Source: Cavenderia fasciculata (taxonomy: Eukaryota > Evosea > Eumycetozoa > Acytosteliales > Cavenderiaceae). From it: DNA of 64,000 bases. Where the stretch lies: contig NW_004457708.1 in assembly GCF_000203815.1 (NCBI RefSeq), positions 1,178,001-1,242,000 of the forward strand. The letters are read 5' to 3'. The notes under the pieces were generated by a model. It saw only the letters and a program-made list of their open reading frames with translations, was not told where the DNA came from and ran no database searches. How positions within the stretch are numbered: the stretch's first letter is position 1; every line of letters starts with the position of its first letter. Shown here in pieces: positions 49,606 through 62,228 of this stretch. A program made the position numbers and the translations under genes.

Positions 49606-49784
49606 TATCAATTATTATTATTATTATTATTACAATCTTTTTTTGATCTAGAATGGTTTTGAAAAAGAGAAAGATATATTCTCTGCAGTTCTAAAACGAA
49701 CGAAAGAACGAATCGGAGATTACGATCGTTGATTTATTGGCGGGAAAATATTTGATTTTTGGTCGACTCTATGATTTAAAGTCC

Positions 49785-52171
49785 TTAATATTTATTAATG
49801 AGATCAATGATTTCAAAGTAATCTTCCTTTTCATCTTCATATTGTATTGTTTTTATCCTTCCATTTTTAATTTCTCTAATCGGTATTATTTTGTTTGACA
49901 ATATATAATTGTAAATATCTGGGTGGTTGGACCCCCAAAGTGCTAGATCACTGCAACCTTCAGTTCTATTTTCATGAAGAAATTCAACAATCTCTAAATG
50001 ATTGTTTTGTGCTGCTCTATCCATAGCCCATCTTGAACACCCTTCTGTACGATTAAAGTGTAAAAACTATATAGTTGGAAAGTAAAAAATAATATGTGCG
50101 AAAATGATTAATTGTTTGTAATATGAAAAAACATCGAATACATACTTTAACAATATCAATATATCCACACTTGGCTGCATTATCCATAGCCAAAGTACCG
50201 CATCCTTCAGTTCTATTTTCATGAAGAAACTAGAAATTGAAATAATTTACAAACAAGAGTTTAGTTTATTTTTGTTGTGATTATAGTGTTTTCATATTTG
50301 TATATAATTAATTACATACCTTTACAATATCCAATTCACCTGATTGGGCAGCTTCATCCAATACATCATTAGTCCAAATAGAAGTAGATGATGGGTATCG
50401 TTGATGGAAATATTGCACAACATCTAATCGACCATTCTTGGTGATTGCATTTACCAAACCATGAGCTGAACATTCTTGATCGAGGTATTTAATAATCTCC
50501 AAACTACAATTCTTCTTTATAGCAACGTCAACTGCTTTGGTTGTACATTTTTCAGTACTATTTGAAATAACAAGCTGGATGGTGGAATTGCAATGTTTGT
50601 TTGGTTAATTATTTTTTAAATATAATAATAATTTTTTTTTTTTTTCATACATACCTTTATCAAATCAAAGTTACCACTTTTACAAGCATTAATGATAGCT
50701 TGTTGAGTACCACCTTCTGTACGATTTTCAAAAAGGAATTTGACAATATCTAAATTACCTTTTAAACATGCATTGTCAACTGCCGCAGTTGAGCATGCTG
50801 CCCCAGCTCTGTGAAGGAATCTAACTATTTCAAGCGACTTTGCATTATCCATAGCTTTAATAGTACCACCTTCTGAACGATGTTGGAAAAGATATTTGAC
50901 AATATCTAAATGACCTTTTAAACATGCATTGTCAATGGCGGCAGTTGTACATGGTTCACCTCTTGTATCAAGGAACTTTACTATTTTAAGGTTCGCTGCA
51001 TTATCCAATGCATCAGATGTGCAATTTTTATCTCCATATTCTCTAAGCCATTTCAGGATTTGGTAATGACCATTCTCTGCACCTTGTCCATAGCCAAAGT
51101 ACTGCATCCCTCAGTCCTATTGTAATACAACCATTTTACAGTATCGAAATGTCCATTCTCTGCAGCTTTATCCATCGCCAATGTTGTGCATTGGTGATCA
51201 TATCGATTCTGATTTAACCATTCTAAAATGTTTAAATGACCATTTTCTGCTGCCTTATCAACTGACAATGTTGTACAACATTCAGTTCTATAATTTAGCA
51301 AGTACTATAAAAATAAATAATTAATTAATATTATTCAAACTAAATATATACATTCTCTTATATCTGTACATACTTTGACAACATTTAAATGACCATTGGC
51401 TGCTGCTTGATCAATGGCTTTGGAGGTACACCCTTCACTGCGATTTTGATCAAGATACTTGACAATTTCATAGTGACCTCTCTCTGCAGCTTCATCCATC
51501 TCATTGGTGCTACTTTTTATACCTTTGATTGAACATAATAGTTGAATGGTTGATAGCTGTCCATTAAATGCTGCAGCATACAATGCATCACTATTTCCAT
51601 TCATAGAGATCATTGGATATCTTTTTAGCAGCAGTTCCAGTATATCTGTGTGTCCTCTTGATACAACATTGTAAAATAAATATTGATGACATTCCTCTAA
51701 TTCATTTTGAGGATCATAATCTGGTGACCATTCCAATAGATGTTTGAGTGTATCCAATGTTGCATTTGGGTGTGTACAATACCGACTAATAACATACCAT
51801 CTTCTCTTTGCCAATACATTATCCTTGGTGGGTAAATAATGTTTGATAAAGTCCCATGGCATTGCATAATCTGATATCATTCCAAGATGAGGTAATTTGA
51901 TGATATCTTTACCATAGATTTGATAATTAATTATAAACCGTGTTTTTCTTTTCACAATCTTGTTTATCTCTTTTGCATGTTTGAATATTATATGTCTAAT
52001 ATATGTTGACCCAATTAAACTTTTAAATAGACTTGTTGTTGTTGTTGTTGTTGTTGTAGAATTAGGAGAAGGAGGAGGAGGATGAGGAGGATCAACTATC
52101 ATCTTGTTAATGGTGTCATGTTGATGTTGATGATTCACATGATGATCTCTCTTTCTCTTTTTTAATATATC

Positions 52172-52218
<47 letters not shown>

Positions 52219-52381
52219 GCTTATCTTCTTCTTCTTCTTGCAATTGATTATTATTATCGACACCAAAGTATCTTTCAATCAAAGGTATACAATGATTGAT
52301 ACCATGTAATCTAAATGCATCGAACGACGTCGATTCAAATGATCCACAAACTTTACATTTGATTGTTGTTGTTAAATCCAT
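49785..52381 (-). pseudogene. AnkB4, near-complete ankyrin gene with one frameshift
   Basis: Exons 52381-51374, 51304-50655, 50574-50320, 50229-50146, 50066-49785. It starts MDLTTTIKCKVCGSFEST with the C2H2-like header. A poly-Q of about 18, KKRKRDHHVNHQHQHD, polyproline, SLFKSLIGSTYIRHIIF and DIIKLPHLGMISDYAMPWDFI follow. Exon 2 loses one base near 51080-51086 (AMDK then VQRMV instead of AAENGHYQ), otherwise it continues to the tail KEDYFEIIDLINKY. All splice phases fit. With one small defect it is either very young or a base-call error; if functional it would be the longest AnkB protein. A 36-bp perfect inverted repeat lies directly upstream of its ATG. Confidence 0.82.
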
Positions 52382-52385
52382 ACTC

Positions 52386-52472
52386 TTTCGATCATCAAAT
52401 GTACAAAGTAATATGCAAAAGGTTGCTCATTTTTTTCTTTTGCATATTACTTTGTACATTTGATGATCGAAA
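52386..52472. repeat. Perfect 36-bp inverted repeat with a 15-bp loop
   Basis: Arms 52386-52421 and 52437-52472 are exact reverse complements. It lies 4 bp upstream of the AnkB4 ATG and about 45 bp past the AnkB5 stop. Transcribed as 5' leader it would form a very stable hairpin. Confidence 0.95.
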
Positions 52473-52515
52473 CTACATCTTTTTTTTTTTCAGATAACAA
52501 ATTATTGTATTGATT

Positions 52516-54881
52516 CTAAATGCAATAATATTTATTGACGAGGTCAATAATTTCAAAACAATCTTCTTCATATTGTATTGTTATAGGACGTCCCTTTTTA
52601 ATTAATTCCACAGGTATTATTTTGTTTGACAATAGGTAATGGTAGATATCGGGGTGGTTTTTGGAACCCCAAAGAGCTTGATCAGTGCAACCTTCACTAC
52701 GATTTTGATGTAGAAATTTAATCAATTCCAAATTATTGTTTCGTGCTGCATTATCCATAGCATCAGTACTACATCCTTCTGTTCGATTAAAATGTAGAAA
52801 CTAAATATAAATGATGAAATGGGAATGGATACATTTTAGTAAATAATTCTATTATATAATATATAGTTTAATTTTATCTATCTGTTTAAAATACCTTGAC
52901 CACTTCTATATCTGATGTCCAATCAATAGCCTTGTAGCTACAACCTTTGGTACGATTAAAATGTAAAAACTATAAATATATAAATGATGAAATAGGAATC
53001 CATGGATACGTTTTAGTCAAACAATACAAAAATATAGAGATAGACAAATTAAATAGATGTACTACACGACATACTTTAACAACATCAAGATGATTATATT
53101 TGGCTGCCAAATCCATATCATTGGTATTATATTTTTCTGTTCTATTTTCATGAAGAAACTAATAATATTTAAATAAGCAAAAAATACAAAAGTTTAGTGT
53201 TGGGTCAAAATTAATTATTAATTAATTAATTATGAATGGTTTGTTTGTTTGTTTGAAACCATCTATAAATACTCCTCTACCCTACCTTTACAATATCCAA
53301 TTGACCATATCTAGATGCCACTTTTAAAACTGAGTTTGTCCAAATTCGAGGAGATTTTGGGAATCTTTGATGAAGATATTGAATAATATCCAATCTACCA
53401 TTTTTAATTGCACCTGACAAACCACTCAAATTACATTCTTTATCCAAGTATTTAATAATCTCCAAACTACAATTCTTTTGCATAGCAGCGTCAACTGCAA
53501 AGGTTGAACATACTTCTTTCCTAATTTCTATTAGAAACTAAGATTAGATGAAAGGATGTCAATATGTATTTGTGTTGATTATTATATTCTGTTATTTATA
53601 CATATCGCATACCTTTATCAAATCAATATTACCACTTTTACAAGCATTAATGATACATTTTTCTGTACCACCTTCAGTACAATTAAAATGAATAAACTTT
53701 ACAATATCCAAGTCACCTTTTAATGCATGATTATCCATTGCTTGGTTTGTACATATCTTACCATTTTCATGAAGGAATTGGAATATATTTATATTCTTTG
53801 CATAGTTTAGAGCATATGCTGTGCATCCTTTAGTTGTATTGGTGTTTAGATATTGTATAATATTTAGATGTCCATTTTCTGCTGCTCTATCCATAGCACT
53901 AGTTGTACATTCTCTATACCCATTTTGATATAACCATTGAACTACTTCAAAATACCCATACGCACATGCCCTATCCATAGCTGTACTTGTACCTCCTTCA
54001 CTACGATTCTCATGCAACCACTTTAAAACGTGTAATTGGCCTCTCTCTGCTGCTCCATCAAAAGCATCAGTTGTGCATCCTTCACTGCGATGACTACTTA
54101 AATACTAAGTATATATGATAATGTTAATATAATATATAATGTAGTTATAATTATTATATCTATCTATACATACTTTGACGATATCCAAATGACCATTCCT
54201 TGAAGCCCAATTAATGGCTTCAGTTGTGCATCCTTCACTTCGATTTTGCGAAAGATATATTACAACTTCATAGTGACCATTCTCTGATGCCCAATCAATC
54301 GCTTTGGTGGCACCCTTTACTTGTTTAATCGATGATAATAGTTGAATTGTTGAAAGGTATCCATTAAATGCTGCAATATCCAATACTGTATTACGTTTCG
54401 GGCTGTACGTTTGGATTCTATCAATGTAGTTAATGATATTTGGATACCTTTTTAACAGTAATTCTAGTATATCTCTATGTCCTCTTGATGCAACATTATA
54501 AACTAAATCTTGATGACAATACTCTACTTGATCTTGTGGATCATATTCAGGTGACCATTCCAATAGATGTAATAATGTATCCAATGTTGCATTTGGGTGT
54601 GAACAATACCGACTAATGACATACCATCTTCTCTTTATCAATACTTGATCTTTGTTGGGTAGATAATGTTTTATAAAGTCCCGTGACATCCCATACTTTG
54701 ATATCATTTCAAGATGAGATAACTTGATGATATCTCTTCCACAAAGTGGTGTTGTACTTGTACTTGTACCTCTATAAATCATGTTGCTTATGCCTATTTC
54801 TCGTACATGTTTGAATATCTTTTGTCTAATATATGTTGACCCAATTAAACTTTTAAATAGAGTGACTCTAGTTGTCATCAT
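52516..54881 (-). CDS. Ankyrin repeat protein AnkB5 (headerless)
   Basis: Six exons (54881-54174, 54104-53613, 53537-53286, 53158-53075, 52969-52895, 52800-52516), all multiples of three, encode 631 aa with no frame break. It starts MMTTRVTLFKSLIGSTYIRQ and therefore lacks the C2H2-like header, poly-Q and basic linker of other AnkB members. It keeps DIIKLSHLEMISKYGMSRDFI, the NATLDTLLHLLEWSPEYD block, about fourteen repeats, and the tail EEDCFEIIDLVNKYYC. The start may derive from a methionine within the ancestral N-terminal region. One of two clearly intact genes of the minus-strand cluster. Confidence 0.87.
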
Positions 54882-55111
54882 CGCTGTCGTAGTAGTAGTA
54901 GTGGCTGGTGGTTGGTGGTTGGTTCTATTGTTATTGAATAGAGGAGGATGACAATAGTATTATAACTTGAATTCAACGATCTACTATAATCATTCATTCA
55001 TTCATCGTACAAAAGCAAAGGAAATAATAAAGAAAGGTGGTGTGATGGAACTGATCTTTTCTTTTTTTTCTTTTTTTTGAACTTGGTGTTAATTAAATAA
55101 ATAATTATTAT

Positions 55112-57425
55112 TTAAATGCCATTATAATATTTATTGATGAGATGATAGATTTCATAATAATCTTTCTTCTTCTTCTTTTGACAATTTTTAATTGATCTAA
55201 CAGGTATTATTTTGCTTGATAATATGTAATTATAGATATCGGGGTTATTATTGGATTCCCAAAGAGCTTGATCAGTGCAACCTTCACTTCGATTTTTATG
55301 TAACCATTCAACAGTCTCTATATCACCCCTTCTTGCTGCATTATCCATACACTTGGTTGTAGCCCCTTCAGTTCGATTAAAATGTAGAAACTATAAAATA
55401 GAGAATAGAAAGAAAGGATAAAAAAAAATATGTTTGTAAATAATAATTTATAAATTAAATAATTATTATTAAATAAGTAAATATAGATGTTTACAAATAT
55501 ATATATATATATATACCTTTATCACTTCCAAATCAGTTGAAAAATCCATTGCATTAGTTGTGCAACCCTCTGTACGATTAAAATGTAGAAACTAATATTA
55601 TTAAAATGTATGTAGAGATTTTAGTAATAAATAAATGGATCTATATATATATATATATATACATACTTTTAAAACATCGAGATGATCATACTTGGCTGCA
55701 TAGTTCATTGCATTGGTTGTACTCTCTTCTGTTCTATTTTCATGTATATACTATAAATAAATAAATAAATAAAAAGTGTTAGAATTTATTTATTAATTGA
55801 TTTCCAAACACAAACATATATTTATATTTATACTACCTACCTTTACAATATCCAAATGACCGGTCATTGTTGCCACATTTAATGTAACAGGAGTCCAGAT
55901 ACGAGGAGATTTTGGGAATCTTTGATGAAGATATTGAATGATGTCCAATCGATTATTCTGCATAGCATAATTCAAACCACTAATGGTACATCCTTTATCC
56001 AAGAATTTAATAATCTCCAAACGACAATTACTCTGTATAGCATCATCAACTGCTGCTGATGAACATACTTCTTTCCTAATCGAAATTAGAAACTAAAGAT
56101 AGATGGAAATGATTTTTAATGTTAGTTTTGGTTTATTAAATAAATTATTTCAAATATGATGTATCGTAGCATACATATTTATACATATAGCATACCTTTA
56201 TCAAATCAAAATTACCAGTTGTACAAGCATTAATGATAGCTGATTCACTACACCCTTCTGTACGATTATAATGAATAAACTTTACAAAATCCAAGTCACC
56301 TTTTAAACAAGCATTGTCCATTGCTTGAGTAGTACACGTTTTACCAGCTCTGTGAAGGTATTTAAATATTTCAAGTGACTTTGCATTATCCATAGCATAA
56401 TCTGTGCATCCTTCAGATCTATTGTTACTTAAATATTGTATAATATTTAAATACCCATTTTTTTTTTTGCAGCATAATCAATGGCATCAGTTGTGCATCC
56501 CTCCTCACTACGATTGAGATTTAACCATTCAACAATTTCATAATGTCCATTTGAAGCAGCACTATCCATAGCTTTACTTGTACTTCCTCCTTCGCTACGA
56601 TTCAAATGTAAATATTCTAAAATATTGAAATGTCCATTCTCAGCTGCTCTATCCATAGCAACTGATGTACATCCTTCTGTGCGATGACTACTTAAATACT
56701 ATCATTAAATAATGTTAATAATAATAATATCAAACAAATATTAATATTAATATTTATATAAATGTACACATACTTTGACAATATCAAAATGACCATTCCT
56801 TGATGCCCAATTAATGGCATTATGACTACACCCTTCACTACGAGTTTGATCGAGATACATTACAACATTTAAATGACCATTCGATGCTGCTTCATCCATA
56901 CAATCAGTTGTACATTCTATACCCTCAACTGAAGAAGATAATAGTTGAATTGTTGAAAGATGTCCGTTGGCCGATGCAATATGCATTGCTCTAGGGTCAC
57001 CATTCATAGAGATATTTGGATACCTTTGTAACAGCAGTTCTAGTATATCTCTATGTCCTCTTGATGCAACATTATAGAATAAATCTTGATGACATTCCTC
57101 TAATTCATTTTGAGGATTATAATCAGGTGACCATTCCAATAGATGAATGAGTGTATCCAATGTTGCATTTTCATGTTGACAATACTGACTAATAACATAC
57201 CATCTTCTCTTTACCAATACATTATCCTTTTCAGGTAAATAATGTTTGATAAAGTTCCATGACATTGCATATCTAGATATCATTTCAAGATGAGGTGAAT
57301 TGATGATATCTCTTCCACACTTTGATCCACGTCCACTCATCATACTGTAGATATCTTTAACATGATTGAATATCAAGTCTAATATATGTTGAATGAATTA
57401 AACTTTTAAATAGATTTGTTGTCAT
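55112..57425 (-). pseudogene. AnkB6, headerless ankyrin gene with two frame breaks
   Basis: Exons 57425-56774, 56698-56196, 56092-55841, 55750-55667, 55591-55517, 55390-55112. It starts MTTNLFKSLIHSTYIR; at 57377-57382 two bases are missing relative to AnkB1 (AGACTTGAT against AGACACTTGAT), so IFNHVKDIYSMM is out of frame with the start. In exon 2 an A11 run on the coding strand (56458-56468) shifts the frame before NGYLNIIQYLSN; 9 or 12 would fit. Everything else is open to the tail KKDYYEIYHLINKYYNG. The homopolymer break could be a sequencing artefact; the dinucleotide loss is less likely to be one. Confidence 0.8.
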
Positions 57426-57688
57426 TGTTGTTGTTGATGTTGTTGCAATGTAGTTGTAGCAGTTGTATTGATTCGATCATAATACTCTTATAATAATAGT
57501 ACATCGTGTACTAAAATAAAATGTTCTAGTTTTCTACATAATATTTTCTTAGTTTTGAGTCTGTTTTCCCAATTCATTTAATTAATTAAATAATTTATTA
57601 GATGCAAGATGTAATATACACTTTAATTATACATATACTAGATAATTATTTAAACTATTATTTTTAGGCTTTTATATTACATATAAAT

Positions 57689-58090
57689 TTAGAGGAGAAG
57701 GGATAGGAGAAGACCCATAAAGACGGTGAATGAACCTACAACGAGAGCTGAGCCAGTGGATGGACAATCGGTTGTAAGATTGGTTTGGGTGTTGCATTCA
57801 TCGCAAGTGCTCGTTATGGTGGATAGGGTGGTGGCACAATACATATCACTATACATGCTAATATTGTAGGTCTTTCCGCTGAGGGCAGAGACTATGATCC
57901 ATTGGGTGGGATCTGCCATGGTACCACATAGATTATCAGGGGTGCATTCATCAACAGTGTATTTTTGGGTACATTCACTTGGTCTGCTACCACCACAACC
58001 AGTAAGCTTGATATAGGTGACCGTGTCAGCAGAGAGAGCAGAGGCAACGACAAGACAGAGAACAATTAAAACGGTGGCAATGAATTTCAT
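57689..58090 (-). CDS. Small secreted cysteine-rich, GPI-anchored-type protein
   Basis: A single exon of 133 aa. A signal peptide (MKFIATVLIVLCLVVASALS) is followed by a domain with eight cysteines (LTGCGGSRPSECTQ, DECTPDNLCGT, STCDECNTQ, TTDC). A small-residue site (CPSTGSA) and a hydrophobic tail (VVGSFTVFMGLLLSLLL) with no basic end form a classic GPI-addition signal. It should sit on the outer face of the plasma membrane. The family is not recognised, although small GPI-anchored cysteine-rich proteins are common in dictyostelids. C-rich codon use suggests good expression. Confidence 0.8.
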   Translation of the reverse strand: MKFIATVLIVLCLVVASALSADTVTYIKLTGCGGSRPSECTQKYTVDECTPDNLCGTMADPTQWIIVSALSGKTYNISMYSDMYCATTLSTITSTCDECNTQTNLTTDCPSTGSALVVGSFTVFMGLLLSLLL

Positions 58091-58288
58091 TCTCTTGTTT
58101 GTTTATAATATATTTATGTTTAAGAGACTAATGAATGCATTAATGATTGATTGAAGGATCAGAGTATTACCAAAGCTATAGGATGGTGAGTAAAAAAAAA
58201 TTAAAAAGATCAGGACATAATTATTATTATTATATATTATTATTATGATATATTATTATTATTATATATTATTATTATCTCTATGTAT

Positions 58289-60539
58289 TTAATTAATTTT
58301 AATTCCATAATATTTGTTGATAAGATCAACAATTTCATAATTATCCTCTTGGTTTTTTTCATATGGTAATGTTTTGATACGACCATTTTGAATTGATTCC
58401 ATTGATACTATTTTGTTTGATAATATGTAAGTGTAGATATCTGGGTGGTCTTTGGATTTCCATAGAGCTTCTTCAGTGCAACCTTCAGTTCTATTTTCAT
58501 GAAGAAATTCAACAGTCTCTAAATCACCCCTTCTTGCTGCATTATCCATAGCATCGGTTGTGCACCCCTCGGTACGATTGAAATGTAGAAACTATATATA
58601 GATAGAAAAAGGAAAAAAGAGTGAGAGAGAGAGAGGATAAAAAAAAAAATTAAAAAGTAATGTATTAATATATTTACATACCTTGGTCACTTCTATATTT
58701 TCCGCCAAATCCATTGCATTGGTAGAACTTCTTTCAGTCCTATTTTCATGAAGAAACTATATAGATAAATAAAGATAAGTTTAGTTTTAAAATAACAAAT
58801 AAAGAGTCACTCAAACATATTACATACCTTTATAATATCCAATTTACCTGATTTGGCAGCTTCATCCAATACATCTCTTGTCCACATATGAGTAGAATTT
58901 GGGTACCGTCGATGGAGATATTGAAAAATATCCAAACGATCTTTATAGATTGCATATTTCAAACCATTGATTGTACATTCTTGATCGAGATATTGTATGA
59001 CATCCAAACTACATTCATTCTCTATAGCAGCGTCAACTGCTTCGGGTGGACATACTTCATTCCTTAATTTTAGTAAAAACTATGTTGGAAATGATTAACA
59101 ATTGTTAGATGTGGTCATAATATATATTATTGTTTTTTCATAATTATCATACATATGGCATACCTTTATCAATTCCAAATTACCACTTGTACAAGCATTA
59201 ATGATTGCTGCTTCACTATACCCTTCAGTTCGATTATAGTAAAGATACTTTACAAAATCCAAGTCACCTTTTAAACATGCATTATCCATTGCCAATGATG
59301 TACATGTTTTACCAGCTCTGTGAAGGTATTCAAATATTTCAAGTGACTTTGCATGATCCATAGCACGAGTGGTGCATCCTACAGATCTATTGTTATGTAA
59401 CCATTGAACAATTTGGAAATGGCCATTCTCTGATGCCATGTCCATCGCATATTCTGTACATCCTACCTTTGTTTTATAGTTGTTGTCTAACCATTTTAAA
59501 ACATTTAAATGACCATTCGTTGCTGCCAAATCAATCGCCATGGTTGTACATCCTGCTCTTTGATGAACCTTTAAATACTTTAATAATGTTAATAATAAAA
59601 AAATACAAAGAAACAGCTTAAATTGATACTTACTTGGACAATATCCAAATGTCCATTCTTTGCTGCCAAATTAATCGCCATGGTTGTACATCCTTCGGTG
59701 CGATTTTGATCGAGATACTTTACAATATCTAAATGGCCTTTCTCTGCGGCTCCATCCATAGCATCAGGGGTGCAGTACATTCCCTTGATTGAACATAATA
59801 GATGGACTGTTGATAAATGTCCTTTCTCTGATGCAACATTCAATGCACTATATTTTCCATTCATATAGATATTTGGATATCTTTTTAACAGCAATTCCAG
59901 TATATCTCTATGTCCTTTAGATGCAACATTGTAAAATAGATTTTGATGACAACGTTCAAATTGATCTTGAGGATCATAATCGGGTGACCATTCCAATAGT
60001 TTTAATAGTGTATCCAATGTTGCATTTTGATGTGAACAATACCGACTAATGACATACCATCTTCTCTTTGGCAATACTTTATCTTTGTTGGGTAGATAAT
60101 GTTTGATAAAGTTCCATGGCATTGCAAACTTTGATATCATACCAAGATGAGGTAATTTGATGATATCTTTACCAACATGATCTCTTCCACAATATGACTC
60201 ATGTCTATTAATAATCTTATAGCCTATCTCTTTTATTTGATAGAATATTGTTTGTCTAATGTATGGTGATTTAATTAAACTTTTAAATAGAGTTGTAGTA
60301 TTTGGAAGGTTGTCATTTGAACTACTATCTGCGATCAATGTTGAATTATTCTCTCTCGTTATTTCATCATATTGTTGTTGTTGATGTAGTTGTAGTTGCT
60401 CTAATAGTTGTTCTTGAGTGAAACCAAAGTATCTAGCAACCGACGGTATACAATGATTGATACCATGTAATCTAAATGCATCAATAGACGTTGATTCAAA
60501 TGTTCCACAAACTTTACATTTGATTGTTGTTAAATCCAT
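58289..60539 (-). CDS. Ankyrin repeat protein AnkB7 with C2H2-like header
   Basis: Five exons (60539-59634, 59577-59164, 59079-58828, 58756-58682, 58591-58289), all multiples of three, encode 649 aa with no break. The header MDLTTIKCKVCGTFESTS...LHGINHC has the spacing C-x2-C-x13-H-x3-H, a plausible zinc-binding finger. A short poly-Q, SLFKSLIKSPYIRQ and DIIKLPHLGMISKFAMPWNFI follow, then about twelve repeats, the HRAGKTCTSLAMDNAC block and the tail EDNYEIVDLINKYYG. It is the only complete, unbroken member that retains the header, so it is the best reference for the AnkB architecture. The second exon uses an unusual AAAG acceptor. Confidence 0.88.
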
Positions 60540-60673
60540 CTTTATGCATCAGGTAATATGTATATAAATAGTAATCAACAAAGTTCAAACTTAACAAGTA
60601 AATACACATCACATTGAGGATGTGTGTTAACAATTTCAAAAATTTAAATATTAATATTATTTTAAATTTATTT

Positions 60674-61926
60674 TTAAAGATCACTATTACTACTAGTATG
60701 ATGAGTAAAGAAATTAGCCATTACTTGCCACATCATATTTGTTTGCGTTGGTTGATTTTGAAGATCGAGGAAATCAACATTCCAAACAGCCAAACCACGC
60801 AGATTAAGCTTTGAAGCAATAGCAACCTTGATAGACAGCGACTCTGGGTTATCATACCAAACTTGGTAGAGGTTGCTGTCTGACGGATCGATAAAGTTGA
60901 AAAAGGGTGATCCTAATTGATCATCCCACAACTCACCGGTGGTTTGTAATGAGCTGTTGGACAAGAGATCCATGAGATACGAGTATTCATACTCACTACC
61001 AGCTGCATCGCTACATGTTGCACCTCTAAATGGTACACGTGTAATATTACACACCAACGATTCGAGTGATGGGTTCTCATTGATACAAGGGTAAATGTAT
61101 CCGTACCACGGTAACCCCAACACCAACTTGTCACTTGGGATTCCCAAAGCAGTGTAATTCAACAGTCCCTCCAACACCAACATATAAGGTGAGTTTGCAC
61201 TAGCTGTACACTCCTCTGTATTAAACACCTGACTGCGCATATCATAAGACATGACTGCCAAATAATCACTTGCCTGTGCCAACCCATAGTAATCATAACA
61301 TCTACCATCAATACAATTTGGTGACCATGCTACATCAACTGAAATCTAAAAAAGTACAAAGTAAAAGTACAAAGTAAAAGTAAGTAAAAGATAGATAGAT
61401 TAATATTCTACTACTTTGTTTAGCATACTTGATAAAAAGGGAAAGAATTCTTGAATACAAAGTTTGTTTGAGCAACTAGACCTGTTAATAGAGCACTTGT
61501 AGTTGATTGATTGGACCATATGGGACTTTCAATGTCAAAGTTTAGACCGTCGAAATAGGTAGATTGAACCAATTGCAGTTGATCTTGAATCCATTGATCT
61601 TGATGCGTTTGATTACCTAGTTGACTGATTGGATATTCAGCACCATAAACTAATCTAACACCTTTAGAATGAGCCAAGCACAATAGTTCTGGGGGTACAG
61701 GTGTATAAAAGATAGCTATAGTCGTTACTACATCCCAATCATACGATTCAAATGAATCGTTGTATAGTGAATACCCTAAAAACTCTTGTCTAGGTAATAC
61801 AATGTTTAATGGTGCACAAAGTGATTCATCAGAACATGGGCATGATGACGTTGTTGTTGTTGATGTAGAGTTATTTATACATATTGAAATTACGAGTAGT
61901 AGTAAGAGAAAATGATAATGATTCAT
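60674..61926 (-). CDS. ctbs: Di-N-acetylchitobiase-like glycoside hydrolase (GH18)
   Basis: Two exons, 61926-61429 and 61345-60674, encode 389 aa, the usual size for chitobiase. A signal peptide (HFLLLLLVISICINNST) is present. The GH18 active-site strand is YFDGLNFDIESP with catalytic Glu about 133 and the preceding Asp 131. Other family marks are LAVMSYDM, LVLGLPWYGYIYPC and the closing LRGLAVWNVDFLD. The enzyme removes the reducing-end GlcNAc of the chitobiose core during glycoprotein breakdown in lysosomes, and could also help digest bacterial or fungal glycans. Many N-glycosylation sites fit a lysosomal enzyme. Confidence 0.9.
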
Positions 61927-62228
61927 TTTTGACTACGGGAGGCTATACTACTGACTTTGTTTTGCATGGCTCCTTTTCTTTTTGACAATTTATTTATTTT
62001 TTATTACATAATAATTATGATCTTTTTTCATCGTTTCGGATGTCATTATTTTGTTTTACACGAATTTGTAGATGCAACATTTTTGAATACAATATTTGTT
62101 CATCAAAAACAAGGTTTATTCAAAAGGTTGATGTTTATTTAAAGAATTAAAATAATTTAAAAAAATAATAAATTAAAAAAAATTGATTGTTGTACATTGG
62201 TTGAGAGGTTAAAGTAGATTACCTAGGC

